A DNA stretch of 11,784 nt from Ruminococcaceae bacterium UBA1417 (GCA_002305575.1 DBPP01000020.1:1-11784); one strand, 5' to 3'; positions 1-7,470 are shown, numbered from the stretch's first letter. The notes: generated by a model not told the origin, from the letters alone. Numbers and translations: made by a program.

Positions 1-43
1 CCGTTTTTACTGGTTCGGTTCACTTCCCCCAGGCTTTTCCTGT

Positions 44-1273
44 TTATCCGTCGGATATTTTCTCCAGCAGGCCGCGCTCCAGTTTCCAGCGCAGAATGCG
101 CAGCACACTTTCGTCTATGCGGGATTCCTCGATTGTGCCATTTTCCACGGCCCGCAGCACCGCAGGAATCTGCGTTTTATAATCGGTGCAGCACAGCATG
201 TCGTTGCCGGCAAGCACCGCTTCCACCGCTGCCGCTTCGGCATTCGCATAATCCGTCACGCCGCCCATCGACAGGTCGTCGGTCAGGATGACGCCGGAAA
301 AGCCGAGCGTGCCGCGCAAAATGTCGTGCCAGTCGGCGGAAAGCGACGCGGGCCGCTCGCCGTCCACACAGGGCACGATGTTGTGCGCCACAAGTACGCA
401 GTCCGCCCCGGCCCGCATACCGCTTTCAAATGGCAGAAACGCGCCGCCTTCAAACGCCGTGTACGCGCGGTCATCGTACACAATGCCGGCATGGCTGTCC
501 GCCGCGTTGCCGTAACCGGGAAAATGCTTGAGCACCGTCCCCATATTCTCCGTCTCGCAGACCCGCACCATCCCGTCGATCACCGCCGCGGTTTCCGCCG
601 GGGAAAGTCCCAGCGACCGCGAGTACATGAACGCGGCCGGATCATCCGAAATATCGCAAACCGGCGCGAAGTTCACGTTGATGCCGAGCGATGCAAGCAA
701 CCGGCACTTTTCTGCCTCTGTTTGGCAGAGCAGCGATACGCCGCCTTCCGCGTACAGTGCGCGCGGGGCCGGATACGGCGCTTCGGCCAGCGCAGCCTGA
801 TCGCTGACGCGCACAACGTCGCCGCCTTCCTCATCCACGCCGATCAGCAGCCCGTATTTTGCCTGCGCACGATAATCGGCAATCATCCCGACAACCGCTT
901 CACGCGTGCGCCCGGCGAAATCCCGCCCGAAAAGCAGCACACCACCCGGCTGATACTGCGCGATCATCGCGGCGCTGTCCTCTTCCGGACAGCGCACAAA
1001 AAACAGCTGACCCACCTTTTCTTCCAGCGTCATGCTCTCAAGCAGTCGCTGCTCGGGGGAAGGCGTGGGCTTCGGCGTCGGCGACGGCGTTGGCGACGGT
1101 TTTTGCAGCGACGGCATGGCCGGCGCAGACGACGGCGCCGCAGGTGCTGCCGGCGGCGAAGCCTGGCCAATTGCCGACGACCATCCGTCCGGCGTAGCCG
1201 AGCCTGTGCCGCAACCGCTGAACACCAGTCCCAACGCCAACAGCGCCGCACAGAGCTTCCCGCGTTTTGCCAT
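44..1273 (-). CDS. Glycoside hydrolase family 3 lipoprotein, NagZ-like beta-N-acetylhexosaminidase
   Basis: Predicted secreted, lipid-anchored glycosidase. Family 3 enzymes of the NagZ branch remove terminal beta-N-acetylglucosamine, usually from muropeptides or chitin fragments. Numbering is from the ATG at 1279: a signal peptide ends in VFSGC (Cys23), then a Pro/Ser/Thr-rich spacer runs to about residue 75, then one (beta/alpha)8 domain to residue 411. The NagZ landmarks are present: DEEGG (149-153), KHFPG (251-255), the loop Asp-Ser-His (261-263) that supplies the NagZ acid/base His, and TDDLSM (333-338) carrying the nucleophile Asp. I chose the ATG at 1273 because AGGAG lies about 9 bases before it and only 3 before the ATG at 1279; the protein is then 409 aa. 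The gene starts 18 bases after the isomerase stop, so the two are probably cotranscribed. The family call is secure; the exact substrate is inferred. Confidence 0.9.
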   Translation of the reverse strand: MAKRGKLCAALLALGLVFSGCGTGSATPDGWSSAIGQASPPAAPAAPSSAPAMPSLQKPSPTPSPTPKPTPSPEQRLLESMTLEEKVGQLFFVRCPEEDSAAMIAQYQPGGVLLFGRDFAGRTREAVVGMIADYRAQAKYGLLIGVDEEGGDVVRVSDQAALAEAPYPAPRALYAEGGVSLLCQTEAEKCRLLASLGINVNFAPVCDISDDPAAFMYSRSLGLSPAETAAVIDGMVRVCETENMGTVLKHFPGYGNAADSHAGIVYDDRAYTAFEGGAFLPFESGMRAGADCVLVAHNIVPCVDGERPASLSADWHDILRGTLGFSGVILTDDLSMGGVTDYANAEAAAVEAVLAGNDMLCCTDYKTQIPAVLRAVENGTIEESRIDESVLRILRWKLERGLLEKISDG

Positions 1274-1291
1274 GGGCATTTTCTCCTTTTT

Positions 1292-2128
1292 TTACAGGGC
1301 TTTCAGATACGCGGCCGAGCGTTCCATATCGCGCATCTGGTCGGCCGAGCCGAAATGCTCGGCGGCAATCACACCGGTATAACCGGAATCGAGAACGGTG
1401 CGCACCATACCGGCCATATCGAGGTCGCCGTCGCCAACGGCCACCGGGTACATCGCGCGTCCCTGAATGGTAATCTTCGGTTCACCGGCATTCTTTGTCC
1501 AGCCGCGATCCTTGCAGTGCATGGCTGAGATATACGGCAAAAACTGCGGCAGGACCGCCGTGGCGTCCTCCTCGCTGTAGAGAAAATTGCCGGTATCAAA
1601 GCCGCAGCGCAGCCCCGGAACATTCTGCATGAACCAAAGCAGCTCCGCAGCGGTGGAAAACGGTGCGGTGTCCCCGTCAAAATCCTCCATCACGACCGTG
1701 ATCTGCTGCTGCGCCGCCAAATCGATCAGCACGCTGAGCGACGACGCCATAGCCGCGCGCCGTTTGGCGTACGCCGTACCGGCGCGGTCCATCTCCGCCT
1801 CGGTCAAAAAGCCCGTGACCGCCAGAATCTTCCCGCACTGCGCCGGGCCGCACAAATCGACGACGCGCTGCGCCGCCGCGCGGTCTTCTTCGGGCGAACC
1901 GTCCGCCGCACCAAAATTGAAGAAATAATAGATGCAATTGACCCCGAGCCCCGCCTTTTGAAGCATCGGCAGAATGGTGTCTGCCGCATCGAAAAGCCGG
2001 TTGGCATCGATTTCCACGAAATCAAACCCAAAGGCCTTCACCTTTTCGCACACCGCCTCGAGCGGCAGACCCGTCTGGCGCGCCGCATCGACGATGTGCT
2101 CGTAAAAAATGGACAACTGGTTTTTCAT
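1292..2128 (-). CDS. Sugar phosphate isomerase/epimerase (xylose-isomerase-like TIM barrel)
   Basis: A 278-residue single-domain protein of the AP-endonuclease-2/xylose isomerase-like TIM-barrel superfamily, which contains metal-dependent keto-sugar isomerases and epimerases. The probable metal ligands are Glu148 (VVMEDF), Asp178 (GFDTGN), His204 (MHCKD) and Glu257 (AAEHFG). The C-terminal VGDGDLDMAGM and GYTGVIAAEH segments are typical of this family. There is no signal peptide, so it should be cytoplasmic. GGGAG lies about 10 bases before the ATG. It sits between a lipoprotein and a secreted glycosidase on the same strand, which suggests processing of an imported sugar, but the substrate cannot be read from the sequence. 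Members of this superfamily are often over-annotated as hydroxypyruvate isomerase or myo-inosose enzymes, so I give no gene symbol. Confidence 0.87.
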   Translation of the reverse strand: MKNQLSIFYEHIVDAARQTGLPLEAVCEKVKAFGFDFVEIDANRLFDAADTILPMLQKAGLGVNCIYYFFNFGAADGSPEEDRAAAQRVVDLCGPAQCGKILAVTGFLTEAEMDRAGTAYAKRRAAMASSLSVLIDLAAQQQITVVMEDFDGDTAPFSTAAELLWFMQNVPGLRCGFDTGNFLYSEEDATAVLPQFLPYISAMHCKDRGWTKNAGEPKITIQGRAMYPVAVGDGDLDMAGMVRTVLDSGYTGVIAAEHFGSADQMRDMERSAAYLKAL

Positions 2129-2160
2129 ACTACAACAACTCCCTTGGTTTATAATCGGAT

Positions 2161-2185
2161 CCGGCTACCTGTACAGCCGGTTTTT
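2161..2185 (+). terminator. Hairpin with plus-strand terminator polarity between two minus-strand genes
   Basis: CCGGCT (2161-2166) pairs with AGCCGG (2175-2180) around an 8-base loop, and TTTTT follows at 2181-2185 on the plus strand. In the direction of the flanking genes the same stem has its A-run upstream and no U-tract after it, so it should not stop the lipoprotein transcript. It could end an antisense transcript or act as an RNA stem or processing site in the 63-base gap between the lipoprotein and isomerase genes. Confidence 0.4.
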
Positions 2186-2191
2186 CCCACG

Positions 2192-2968
2192 CTATTCGGC
2201 TTCCGGCAGCACCATACCGAAAACATCCCCCAGCTCCTCAAGCAAATCATCCGTTTCGCTGTCGAACTTCTCGGGCAGATAAAGGATAATCGCCTGGAAA
2301 TAATAGCCGCCCCCGCGCGTATCGCTGTACAGAATCGCGTTGTGCACATACTGGCCGTCGCCCGAATACGAGCGCGCCTGCTGCACGGCGATGTCATACT
2401 CCGCATAATACTGCACGTCGCCGAATTCCCGCATGCCGTCTCCACTATCGTCAAGCCACGTTTCGTAATATTCGGCAAGGCTATCCATCGTGTCTTCTGC
2501 CGTCGCCGACGCGCCACCTTCGTAGACGCGCTCCACCACGGTGATGCCGTGCGCCGACGAAATCGCCGTATGGCCATCGTCGAAGTACATCATGGAATTG
2601 GCGTATGGCAGGTAGGCGTCCACAAACGCACTGTACCCCGCGGGCGCCTTCATATAGGCAATGCCGATGTAATCGTAACCCGGCGCAGGCGCAAACAAGA
2701 GCTGGTAATTGTCCTCCGTAATTTTCACGGCTTCCGGCGTCGGTTCGGCAGTGGGCGACGCCTCCACAATTGGATCTTCCGTCGGCTGTGGTGTTGCAGT
2801 TGGCTCGGGCGTCGCCGTCGGCTCTGGTGTTGCAGTCGAAGCAGGCGTCGGCGATGGTGTCGCCAAAGCCGTTTCAGCCGAAAGCGCCAGCAGCGTGCGA
2901 CAGCCGGAAACCGAAAGCAGAACCGTAACGAGACCGACAGTCAAGAAACCCTTCAAAATTTTCCTCAT
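2192..2968 (-). CDS. Lipoprotein of unknown function with Pro/Thr-rich spacer
   Basis: I do not recognise this 258-residue protein. It begins with a basic N-terminus and a hydrophobic segment ending in VSGC (Cys23), a good lipobox, so it is probably anchored on the outer face of the membrane. Residues 35-80 form a spacer rich in Pro, Thr and Ala, including three consecutive TATPxP units. Residues 81-258 look like one compact alpha/beta domain rich in Tyr, Asp and Gly, with aromatic strands such as GGGYYFQAIILYLPEKF (219-235). The alternation is loosely reminiscent of PsbP/DcrB-like domains, but that is a guess. AGGAGG lies 10 bases upstream of the ATG. The gene has a strong promoter of its own and leads the isomerase and glycosidase genes, so a role in sensing or binding at the cell wall is possible but unproven. 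Confidence 0.85.
   Translation of the reverse strand: MRKILKGFLTVGLVTVLLSVSGCRTLLALSAETALATPSPTPASTATPEPTATPEPTATPQPTEDPIVEASPTAEPTPEAVKITEDNYQLLFAPAPGYDYIGIAYMKAPAGYSAFVDAYLPYANSMMYFDDGHTAISSAHGITVVERVYEGGASATAEDTMDSLAEYYETWLDDSGDGMREFGDVQYYAEYDIAVQQARSYSGDGQYVHNAILYSDTRGGGYYFQAIILYLPEKFDSETDDLLEELGDVFGMVLPEAE
2783..2836 (-). repeat. Three tandem 18-base units encoding TATPxP in the lipoprotein spacer
   Basis: Three in-frame 18-base units (2819-2836, 2801-2818, 2783-2800) encode TATPEP, TATPEP and TATPQP. The outer two units differ at a single base, while the middle unit uses different synonymous codons. This fits duplication plus selection for a flexible spacer. The neighbouring glycosidase lipoprotein has a similar Pro/Thr/Ser spacer after its lipobox. 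Confidence 0.8.
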
Positions 2969-3052
2969 TTCATTCGTTCCTCCTCGCTGAACCCGCTCCG
3001 TCGGCGCGCAGTGCTTTGCAGCGCGCGGATGATTCAGGACGCCTTTCCTTTA

Positions 3053-3080
3053 AGTATAGCAGACCGCGCCGGTTTGTCAA
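3053..3080 (-). promoter_or_regulatory. Sigma-A promoter for the lipoprotein-isomerase-glycosidase operon
   Basis: On the minus strand TTGACA (3080-3075) is followed after 16 bases by TATACT (3058-3053), with a TGC extension just before the -10. Transcription should start near 3046, leaving a leader of about 78 bases before the lipoprotein ATG. The -35 lies only 3 bases past the U-tract of the upstream operon's terminator, so this operon is probably expressed independently of the T-box operon. Confidence 0.75.
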
Positions 3081-3083
3081 CCG

Positions 3084-3122
3084 AAAAACCGGCCGGCGTC
3101 CGCAGCTGCGGATACCGGCCGG
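3084..3122 (-). terminator. Strong intrinsic terminator of the tryptophan/ligase operon
   Basis: On the minus strand CCGGCCGG (3122-3115) pairs with CCGGCCGG (3096-3089). An inner palindrome, TCCGCA paired with TGCGGA, extends the stem, and five Us follow (3088-3084). It begins 8 bases after the ligase stop codon. Confidence 0.9.
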
Positions 3123-3130
3123 CAAGCGGC

Positions 3131-4360
3131 TCAATAACGGTTATCAAACACACGGGTGGATTTCTTCTCGCTGCGCGGCAGCTCGCCAATGGCGACCGGA
3201 CGCGGCACAATTGTCAGCCCTACCTTTGCCTTAAATTCGCGCTGAACATCGAGGCCGACAGCTTCGCGGTCCGCGCCGGCTTCCGTTTCAAAGAACAGCG
3301 TCATGATGTCTTTGCCGTAGAGGTGGTCGATCATGACCTGGTATTCGCTCGAAACGCCCGGGATATCGCGCAGAACGTCCTCAATCTGGCCCGGATAGAT
3401 GTTGACGCCCTTGACCTTGACCATATCGTCACTGCGGCCGATCAGGATATCGATGCGCGGGAACGGTGAGCCGCATGCGCATTCGCCGGGGATGATGCGG
3501 GTCAGGTCGTGCGTGCGATAGCGGATCAGCGGCGCGCCCTGCTTTTTAAGCGTTGTGATGACCAGTTCACCGTATTCGCCGTCCGGCAACACGGCGCCGG
3601 TCTTCGGGTCAATGATCTCGAAATAGACAAAGTCGTCCCAGTAGTGCATGCCGCACTGGTGCTCGCAGCTCATGCCGATGCCGGGGCCGTAAACCTCGGT
3701 GAGGCCGTAAATGTCATAGAGCTCGACGCCCAGCTCGTTTGCGATGCGGCGGCGCATCTTATCGCCCCAGCGCTCGCTGCCAATGACGCCTTTTTTCAGG
3801 TGGATGGTATCGCGGATGCCGCGCTTCTCAATCTCCTCGGCGAGCAACAGCGCATAGGACGACGTGGCGCACAGCACCGTGCTCTTGAGGTCCTGCATCA
3901 TGCGGATCTGCTTATCCGTGTTGCCGGGGCCCATCGGAATGACCATAGCGCCGAGCTTTTCCGCGCCGTTCTGGAAGCCGATGCCCGCCGTCCACAGACC
4001 GTAGCCGGGCGTGACATGGATGCGGTCGCGCTTCGTGATGCCCGCCATCTCATAGCAGCGTTTGAAAAGCTCGGCCCAATCCTCGACGTCCTGCTTCGTA
4101 TAGGGAATGATGACCGGCGTGCCGGTTGTGCCCGAAGACGAGTGGATACGCACGATCTCCTCCTCCGGCACTGCCGCGATGCCAAGCGGATACGCGTCGC
4201 GCAGCTCTTCCTTGTTTGTAAACGGCAGCTTTTCAAAATCGGCCTGGTCGCGGATCACGTCGATGCCGTCGAATTTTTTCTGGTAAAAGCCGCCGGGCAG
4301 CGCCTTCAGCCGTTGCATCTGGCCCTGAATCAACGCGAGCTGTTCCTGTTTCATGTTCAT
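3131..4360 (-). CDS. paaK: Phenylacetate-CoA ligase-type arylacetate-CoA ligase
   Basis: An AMP-forming acyl-CoA ligase of the PaaK family, which activates an arylacetate with ATP and CoA. From the ATG at 4360 it has 409 residues, slightly short at the N-terminus against the usual 420-440. It shows the P-loop SSSGTTGTP (74-82), the adenylate-binding YGLTEVYGPG (218-227), the hinge region around GRSDDMVKVKG (308-318), and the C-terminal LPRSEKKSTRV (394-404), where Lys400 aligns best with the catalytic lysine. The frame is open for 68 more codons upstream, but that part overlaps ecfT and lacks family similarity. GAGG and AAGGA precede the start, and the ATG at 4354 is a possible alternative. 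It begins 23 bases after ecfT with no terminator between, making it the last gene of the T-box operon. That context suggests indole-3-acetate as substrate; phenylacetate remains possible. Confidence 0.9.
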   Translation of the reverse strand: MNMKQEQLALIQGQMQRLKALPGGFYQKKFDGIDVIRDQADFEKLPFTNKEELRDAYPLGIAAVPEEEIVRIHSSSGTTGTPVIIPYTKQDVEDWAELFKRCYEMAGITKRDRIHVTPGYGLWTAGIGFQNGAEKLGAMVIPMGPGNTDKQIRMMQDLKSTVLCATSSYALLLAEEIEKRGIRDTIHLKKGVIGSERWGDKMRRRIANELGVELYDIYGLTEVYGPGIGMSCEHQCGMHYWDDFVYFEIIDPKTGAVLPDGEYGELVITTLKKQGAPLIRYRTHDLTRIIPGECACGSPFPRIDILIGRSDDMVKVKGVNIYPGQIEDVLRDIPGVSSEYQVMIDHLYGKDIMTLFFETEAGADREAVGLDVQREFKAKVGLTIVPRPVAIGELPRSEKKSTRVFDNRY

Positions 4361-4383
4361 AGTCCTCAAGTCCTTTCTGAATG

Positions 4384-5142
4384 TTAAAGCAGTACGCCGG
4401 CGGCAACGAGTGCGGCGGCAATAAGCGCGGCAACCAGATCGCCGCTTTGGAAGGTATAGCGCCGGCTCTGGCTCTCCCGTGTCCGCAGCGTAAAGCCGCG
4501 CATTTCGGCGGCAGCTGCGGTATCGTGGATGCGGCTCACAGAGGAAATCAGCAGCGGCATACACAGCGGAAGGATCAGGCCGAGCTTTTTAAACGGATTT
4601 TTTGTATCAAATGCGACGCCGCGGGCCGTCTGCGCTTCCATAATTGCGGAGAGCGCGTTTGCAAAAACCGGGATAAACCGGATGGCGGTCGTCAGTGTAA
4701 AAGCATACTTGTACGGCACATGCAGCCGCTGCACCAAAACGCCGGAAAGGTCGCTCATCTGCGTCACGGAGAGCAACAGCGCAAGCGGCATCGTCGCGCC
4801 AATCAGCCGCAAAACAAGGCGTAAACCCGTCAGCACACCAAGATCGGTGATCGCAAACGGCGGCTGTCCCACCAGCGGAACACCGGAGCGCACAAAAAGC
4901 AGCTGCAAAACAAACAGAAATATCGATAGCTTCAGAAGCCCCTTGAACATCCCGACCGCGCGGTCAAACACGCCGCCGAGCGCACCGAGCAGCAGGTCGC
5001 AGCCGATCAGAAACACGAGGAAGGCGGGTTCTTCCCCAAGAAAGCAGGCGGCGCAGATGCAGACGGAAAGGAAAATCTTCGTGAGCGGATCGAGCCGGTG
5101 CAGTACCGTATCACCCGGTTTATAATCGAGAAAGCCCTTCAT
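4384..5142 (-). CDS. ecfT: ECF transporter transmembrane component EcfT
   Basis: The membrane scaffold that joins the substrate-binding S component to the two ATPases in an energy-coupling factor importer. The 252-residue protein has several hydrophobic segments and the two coupling-helix Arg-Gly signatures, ARG at 173-175 and MRG at 214-216, whose arginines dock into the ATPases. The start at 5142 (MKGFLDY) overlaps the upstream ATPase stop codon as ATGA, so the two are translationally coupled. The frame is open upstream but only as a shadow of the ATPase gene. A short hydrophobic C-terminal tail (about 235-252) closes the protein. Confidence 0.93.
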   Translation of the reverse strand: MKGFLDYKPGDTVLHRLDPLTKIFLSVCICAACFLGEEPAFLVFLIGCDLLLGALGGVFDRAVGMFKGLLKLSIFLFVLQLLFVRSGVPLVGQPPFAITDLGVLTGLRLVLRLIGATMPLALLLSVTQMSDLSGVLVQRLHVPYKYAFTLTTAIRFIPVFANALSAIMEAQTARGVAFDTKNPFKKLGLILPLCMPLLISSVSRIHDTAAAAEMRGFTLRTRESQSRRYTFQSGDLVAALIAAALVAAGVLL

Positions 5143-5945
5143 GCCGGCACTCCCTTCTGCCGTGCCGCGCGGATGGCGGCCTCCATCTCCTCTACGGTAT
5201 CGGCCGGTTGCAGACGATCGCCGAGACGCAGCGAAAGCCGCGTGATCTGCGGCGGCAGCACCGACGCGCGCCGCAGAACGTCCGTGTTGCGGAAAACCGA
5301 ACGCGTTTCGCCGTCCAGAAGCAGCGTACCATCCTTCAAAACGAGTGTGCGCCGCGCGAAATCGAGCACCAGTTCCATATCGTGGCAGACCATGACGACC
5401 GTTGTGCCCGCCGCATTGAGCGATTGCACGCGCGCCATCATCGCCATGCACTCACGGTAATCGAGGCCCGTTGTCGGTTCGTCGAGGATCAGCACTTCGG
5501 GCTCGACCGCAATCAGGGAAGCCAGAGCGATGCGCTGGCGTTCGCCGCGGCTTGCCGAAAACGGGTCGCGACTGCCATCAAAGCCGAATTCCCGCAGCAC
5601 GGCTTCCGTGCGCGCCGCCGCGTCTTTCCGGCCGGTCAGCGCGAGGCCAAAGGCGATTTCCTCACGGATCGTCGGTTTGCAGAGCTGGCGGTCCGGATTC
5701 TGAAACAGAAACCCGATCTTTCGGGCAAGAACGCTCGTACGCAGCGCCGTCGTCGGCACGCCGTCCAGCAGCACCCGGCCGGACGTCGGCTTCAAGAGGC
5801 CGTTCATGAGTTTCGAAACCGTCGTCTTCCCGGCGCCGTTCGCGCCGATGACCGCGACGAACTCTCCGGGCGCAACCGTAAAATTCAAATCCCGTACCGC
5901 GGCAGCCCCGCCATACGTAAGCGTAACATTTTCAAATTGAATCAT
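5139..5945 (-). CDS. ecfA: ECF transporter ATP-binding protein (second ATPase)
   Basis: One of the two nucleotide-binding subunits of the ECF importer (268 residues). It has Walker A GANGAGKT (34-41), Q-loop Gln82, Walker B VLILDEPT (151-158; Glu156) and an intact H-switch His188 (VCHDME). The ABC signature reads ASRGE (131-135) instead of LSGGQ, so the leading Leu and first Gly are both changed. A Gly change at this point is common in one of the paired Ecf/CbiO ATPases; the Ala is less usual. It overlaps both the preceding ATPase and the following ecfT by ATGA. A C-terminal extension of about 50 residues is as expected for EcfA proteins. Which of the EcfA1/EcfA2 names applies cannot be settled here. 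Confidence 0.93.
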   Translation of the reverse strand: MIQFENVTLTYGGAAAVRDLNFTVAPGEFVAVIGANGAGKTTVSKLMNGLLKPTSGRVLLDGVPTTALRTSVLARKIGFLFQNPDRQLCKPTIREEIAFGLALTGRKDAAARTEAVLREFGFDGSRDPFSASRGERQRIALASLIAVEPEVLILDEPTTGLDYRECMAMMARVQSLNAAGTTVVMVCHDMELVLDFARRTLVLKDGTLLLDGETRSVFRNTDVLRRASVLPPQITRLSLRLGDRLQPADTVEEMEAAIRAARQKGVPA

Positions 5946-6775
5946 GGCAAAAGCCCCCTTACAAGCGCTTCGGCTTCATCGAGGTCGACCGCAAGCGCAC
6001 CGCCGGTCAGATCGGCAAGGCGGTTTGAAAGCGTCGCGACACGCGGGCAATGCACGCCGATCTCTTCAAGCCGCGCGCTGTGCCGAAGCACCTCGCGCAC
6101 CGGGCCGAACAGCTCGAGCACGCCGTCGTTCAGCACGGCAAGCTTTTTCGCATACGCAGAGAGCAGCATGATCTTCTGCTCGACAACGATCACCGTCATG
6201 CCGTGCGTTTCGTTCATGCGGCGCAGCAGCCGGAAAATCTGTTCCGACGCACCGGGGTCCAGCTCGCCGGTCGGCTCATCGAGCACCAAAATTTTCGGCC
6301 GCAGCGCGAGGATCGCCGCAATGGCGACCTTCTGCTTCTGCCCACCCGAAAGCGAGTCGATCGTCCGATGGCGCAGCGGCGAAATGCCGATATCCGCGAG
6401 CGCCTTATCCACGCGGCGGGGGATCTCCGCGCGATCGACGCCGAAATTTTCAAGGCCAAACAGGATCTCATCTTCCACCTGCCCAGCGATCATCTGGCTG
6501 TCGATATCCTGAAACACGCTGCCCACATGGAGCGCCAGCTCCGTCAAGCTGCTGTTTACGGTATCAAGACCGTTAACGGTGACGCTGCCGAAGAAATCCC
6601 CCGAACGGCGGTGCGGTACGAGGCCGCTCAGCGCTTGCGTCAGCGTCGTTTTTCCCGCACCGCTCGGTCCGATGACACCGATGAAATCGCCGTCGTCCAC
6701 CGTCATGTTCAAATTGGACAGCGCATCCCGGTCTGCACCCGCGTAGCGGAAGGAAAACGCGCGCATCTCGATCAT
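5942..6775 (-). CDS. ecfA: ECF transporter ATP-binding protein (first ATPase)
   Basis: The partner nucleotide-binding subunit (277 residues). It has Walker A GPSGAGKT (36-43), Q-loop Gln89, a canonical signature LSGGQKQ (142-148) and Walker B ILVLDEPT (162-169; Glu167). The H-switch is unusual: where EcfA proteins normally have a His in VVEHK, this protein has Gln200 (VVEQK, codon CAG). In the heterodimer that site is completed by the other subunit's altered ASRGE signature, so one composite site is probably weak. The start at 6775 follows the S component stop by 18 bases, with GGAAGGGG and GGCAGG upstream. The end overlaps the next ATPase start as ATGA. Confidence 0.93.
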   Translation of the reverse strand: MIEMRAFSFRYAGADRDALSNLNMTVDDGDFIGVIGPSGAGKTTLTQALSGLVPHRRSGDFFGSVTVNGLDTVNSSLTELALHVGSVFQDIDSQMIAGQVEDEILFGLENFGVDRAEIPRRVDKALADIGISPLRHRTIDSLSGGQKQKVAIAAILALRPKILVLDEPTGELDPGASEQIFRLLRRMNETHGMTVIVVEQKIMLLSAYAKKLAVLNDGVLELFGPVREVLRHSARLEEIGVHCPRVATLSNRLADLTGGALAVDLDEAEALVRGLLP

Positions 6776-6793
6776 ACCTGCCGCCCCTTCCGT

Positions 6794-7336
6794 TTACGCC
6801 TTGAGCGCCGCACGGGTCGGCACATAGAGCATGCCGACGATCACGCAGTTGATCAGCGCCGTGCACAGCACGATCGGCACGTATGCCGCCAGCGTTTCAA
6901 TCGCAGCGCCCGTGAAAGCAAACAGGCTCACTGTATACAGGCTGCCGGAAACGAGCGTCGCGAGGAATGTGGAAACCACGGAGGAAATGTTGCGCTGCAT
7001 CGGGATGCGGATCAAAAGCGCCATTACGAGCGCGCCGGCAATCTCCGAGATAAAGTTGATGTACGGGGTGCCCGGGAAGAACTGGCACACGGCGCCGGCC
7101 AGCACACCCACGATGGCGGCGCGCAGCAGGTTGGGCCGGATGAGTAAGATCGCCAGACAATACATGGCAATGATGAAATTCGGTTTCATACCGCCAATGT
7201 TGATGACGGAGCCCGCGAAGAATTTGAGCACCGCGCCCGCCGCAAGCAGGACGGCCGTGAGGATCAGGTTGCGGATCTCCACCGCATTTGCATTTTCCGT
7301 TTTGACGATTCTTTTTTCCGCTGTTCTTTTTTCCAT
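6794..7336 (-). CDS. trpP: ECF transporter S component, TrpP-type tryptophan transporter
   Basis: A 180-residue polytopic membrane protein that binds the substrate of the ECF importer. About 20 polar residues precede roughly six hydrophobic segments. The motifs match the TrpP family known from Bacillus: an AVLLAAGAVLKF first helix (28-39), GGMKPNFIIAM (48-58), and FPGTPYINFISE (87-98), the counterpart of the TrpP FPGGQIPNII segment. AAAGGAGC lies about 8 bases before the ATG. It is the first gene after a T-box leader whose specifier reads UGG, which independently points to tryptophan. TrpP is usually encoded alone; here it is followed at once by two ATPases and EcfT, so it has a dedicated energising module. 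Binding of another indole compound remains possible. Confidence 0.88.
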   Translation of the reverse strand: MEKRTAEKRIVKTENANAVEIRNLILTAVLLAAGAVLKFFAGSVINIGGMKPNFIIAMYCLAILLIRPNLLRAAIVGVLAGAVCQFFPGTPYINFISEIAGALVMALLIRIPMQRNISSVVSTFLATLVSGSLYTVSLFAFTGAAIETLAAYVPIVLCTALINCVIVGMLYVPTRAALKA

Positions 7337-7430
7337 GATAAAAGCTCCTTTCGTGCCAACGGCACCATAAAATTTGTTTCGTTGGCCGGGTGTTCATAAG
7401 CCCCGTGGGAGCGTGTGCGGAAATGCCGGA

Positions 7431-7470
7431 AAATAAAAAAGCCTTATATGTGCACGAAACACATATAAGG
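7431..7470 (-). terminator. Regulated intrinsic terminator of the T-box leader
   Basis: On the minus strand an 11-bp perfect stem, CCTTATATGTG (7470-7460) with CACATATAAGG (7452-7442), closes a 7-base loop. It is followed by C and then TTTTTT (7440-7435) and more Ts. The first bases of its 5' arm (CCTTA, 7470-7466) are the ones that pair with TAAGG (7498-7494) in the antiterminator, so the two structures exclude each other. Confidence 0.93.

Noticed and set aside
1..43. A possible start of another minus-strand gene (GTG at 23 after a GGGGGAA run)
   Set aside because: Only seven codons are visible, the spacing to the purine run is about 2 bases, and nothing can be identified.
326..1528. A 400-codon plus-strand frame opposite the glycosidase gene
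   Set aside because: Low-complexity Arg-rich product with no ribosome-binding site and no family motif, while the minus strand encodes clear family 3 glycosidase motifs.
1958..3469. A 503-codon open frame on the plus strand
   Set aside because: It runs antisense through the isomerase, the lipoprotein, the terminator/promoter gap and the ligase gene. The product is Arg/His-rich with runs such as RRRRR and has no recognisable domain. It is a by-product of high GC.
4361..4564. An N-terminal extension of 68 codons on the ligase
   Set aside because: It overlaps ecfT in another frame, is Arg/Cys-rich and has no similarity to the ligase family; good ribosome-binding sites precede the ATG at 4360.
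7337..7400. A possible Trp-containing leader peptide before trpP (ATG at 7397, with two TGG codons about 40 bases later)
   Set aside because: There is no convincing ribosome-binding site, the frame does not stop before trpP but runs deep into it, and regulation is already explained by the T-box.
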